Source: Streptomyces sp. WZ.A104 (lineage in GTDB: Bacteria > Actinomycetota > Actinomycetes > Streptomycetales > Streptomycetaceae). From it: DNA of 64,000 nt. Of the stretch, positions 63,259-64,000 are shown in pieces. The stretch's first letter is position 1, and each line of letters begins with the position of its first letter. A program made the translations under genes and the position numbers. The stretch spans positions 1 through 64,000 of the forward strand of contig NZ_NWVL01000019.1 in assembly GCF_002382885.1 (NCBI RefSeq). The letters run 5' to 3'. Below the pieces are notes generated by a model, which searched no databases, was not told the origin of the DNA, and saw nothing but the letters and a program-made list of their open reading frames with translations.

Positions 63259-64000
63259 ATGCGCGGAGCCAGACACGTCAGGTGGGCCGCATGTGCGGTG
63301 GCCGTCGCCCTGGCCGCGACAGCCTGCGGTGGCGGGGACGACAGCGGCGGCGGCAGCGGCGCCGACGGGATCGTCAGCTCCTCCTGGGGCGACCCGCAGA
63401 ACCCGCTGGAACCGGCCAACACCAACGAGGTGCAGGGCGGCAAGGTCCTCGACATGGTCTTCCGCGGGCTGATCCGCTACGACCCGAGGACCGGCGAGGC
63501 CCAGAACATGATCGCCGAGTCCATCGACACGACGGACTCCCAGACCTTCACGATCAAGCTGAAGGACGGCTGGACGTTCTCCAACGGCGAGAAGGTCACC
63601 GCCAACTCCTTCGTCGACGCCTGGAACTACGGCGCCGCGCTGAAGAACAACCAGAAGAACGCCTACTTCTTCCAGTACATCGAGGGCTACGACAAGGTCC
63701 ACCCGGAGTCCGGCACCGCCTCCGCCGAGACCATGTCCGGACTGAAGGTCGTCGACGACCTGACCTTCACCGCCAAGCTCACCCAGAAGTTCTCCCTGTG
63801 GCCCGACACTCTCGGCTACTCCGCCTTCGTCCCGCTGCCCAAGGCGTTCTACGACGACCACGACGCCTGGCTCGCCAAGCCCATCGGCAACGGCCCGTAC
63901 ACCATCGAGTCCTACGCCAAGGGCTCCTCGATGAACCTGCGCCGCTGGGACGACTACCCGGGCGACGACAAGGCGCAGAACGGCGGCGTGGACCTCAAGG
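63259..64000 (+). CDS. Oligopeptide-binding lipoprotein (SBP family 5), truncated by window edge
   Basis: The first 247 residues are present. Signal peptide AACAVAVALAATACGGG has a lipobox Cys. The mature part has VSSSWGDPQNPLEPANTNEV, GKVLDMVFRGLIRYDPRTGE, WTFSNGEKVTANSFVDAWNY and KPIGNGPYTIESYAKG. It is closely similar to the binding protein gene at 54,754, so it is a paralogue, probably with its own transporter beyond the window. ATG 63259 has AGGAGG at good spacing. Confidence 0.92.
   Translation, partial: MRGARHVRWAACAVAVALAATACGGGDDSGGGSGADGIVSSSWGDPQNPLEPANTNEVQGGKVLDMVFRGLIRYDPRTGEAQNMIAESIDTTDSQTFTIKLKDGWTFSNGEKVTANSFVDAWNYGAALKNNQKNAYFFQYIEGYDKVHPESGTASAETMSGLKVVDDLTFTAKLTQKFSLWPDTLGYSAFVPLPKAFYDDHDAWLAKPIGNGPYTIESYAKGSSMNLRRWDDYPGDDKAQNGGVDLK

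Overview
The window is high-GC actinobacterial DNA, almost certainly a Streptomyces chromosome. The signs are strong G/C bias at third codon positions, frequent GTG starts, three SARP-type regulators, a RppA-type tetrahydroxynaphthalene synthase, a PAS/GAF/SpoIIE-type phosphatase fused to an anti-sigma-like kinase domain, and Streptomyces-style oligopeptide transporters. One rare TTA codon sits in a regulator gene. No tRNA, rRNA or CRISPR array was seen.

Bases 1-25,600 hold a biosynthetic gene cluster for what looks like a prenylated, possibly aminated, naphthoquinone meroterpenoid. The left part has a truncated unknown gene, an AfsR-like regulator, a small secreted peptide on the minus strand, and a second SARP regulator. 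A plus-strand gene set follows: an NphB-family aromatic prenyltransferase, a FAD aromatic hydroxylase, a Tat-exported bicovalent flavin oxidase, a class II terpene cyclase with a DxDD motif, an MMPL exporter, and then a third SARP. A convergent minus-strand operon (21,553 to 15,565) encodes a cupin quinone-forming oxygenase, a DegT aminotransferase, a FAD/NAD(P)-binding monooxygenase-like protein, the type III PKS and an O-methyltransferase. A divergent plus-strand unit encodes an IspH-polyprenyl diphosphate synthase fusion and an AMP-forming ligase. The inferred scheme: the PKS makes tetrahydroxynaphthalene, the cupin oxidises it to flaviolin, the aminotransferase may swap an oxygen for nitrogen, the fusion protein supplies prenyl diphosphate, the NphB-like enzyme joins the halves, and the cyclase and flavin enzymes shape the terpene part. 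Phased CAAG heptads before the prenyltransferase gene and in the divergent promoter look like SARP boxes.

Bases 25,600-48,900 carry mostly chromosomal housekeeping and accessory genes: a DoxX-like membrane protein, a secreted GH65 hydrolase, a threonine-synthase-like PLP enzyme, a subtilase with a P-domain, a GntR regulator, a Nudix hydrolase, two anti-sigma-type ATPases (one within an 873-residue multidomain phosphatase), PspA, a TPM-domain protein, a GtrB-GtrA fusion with a partner membrane protein, and a YdcF-like protein. Between 43.5 and 49.3 kb there are several gene remnants and short repeats.

Bases 49,300-60,680 look like conserved core: a solute-binding lipoprotein with a Lys/Glu-rich insertion, the TypA GTPase, and a complete peptide ABC transporter (binding protein, two permeases, two ATPases) closed by a 36-bp perfect hairpin. 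From 60.7 to 63.2 kb the sequence is less GC-rich and holds two exported proteins and the decayed ends of two unrelated transposases. The window ends inside another peptide-binding lipoprotein gene.
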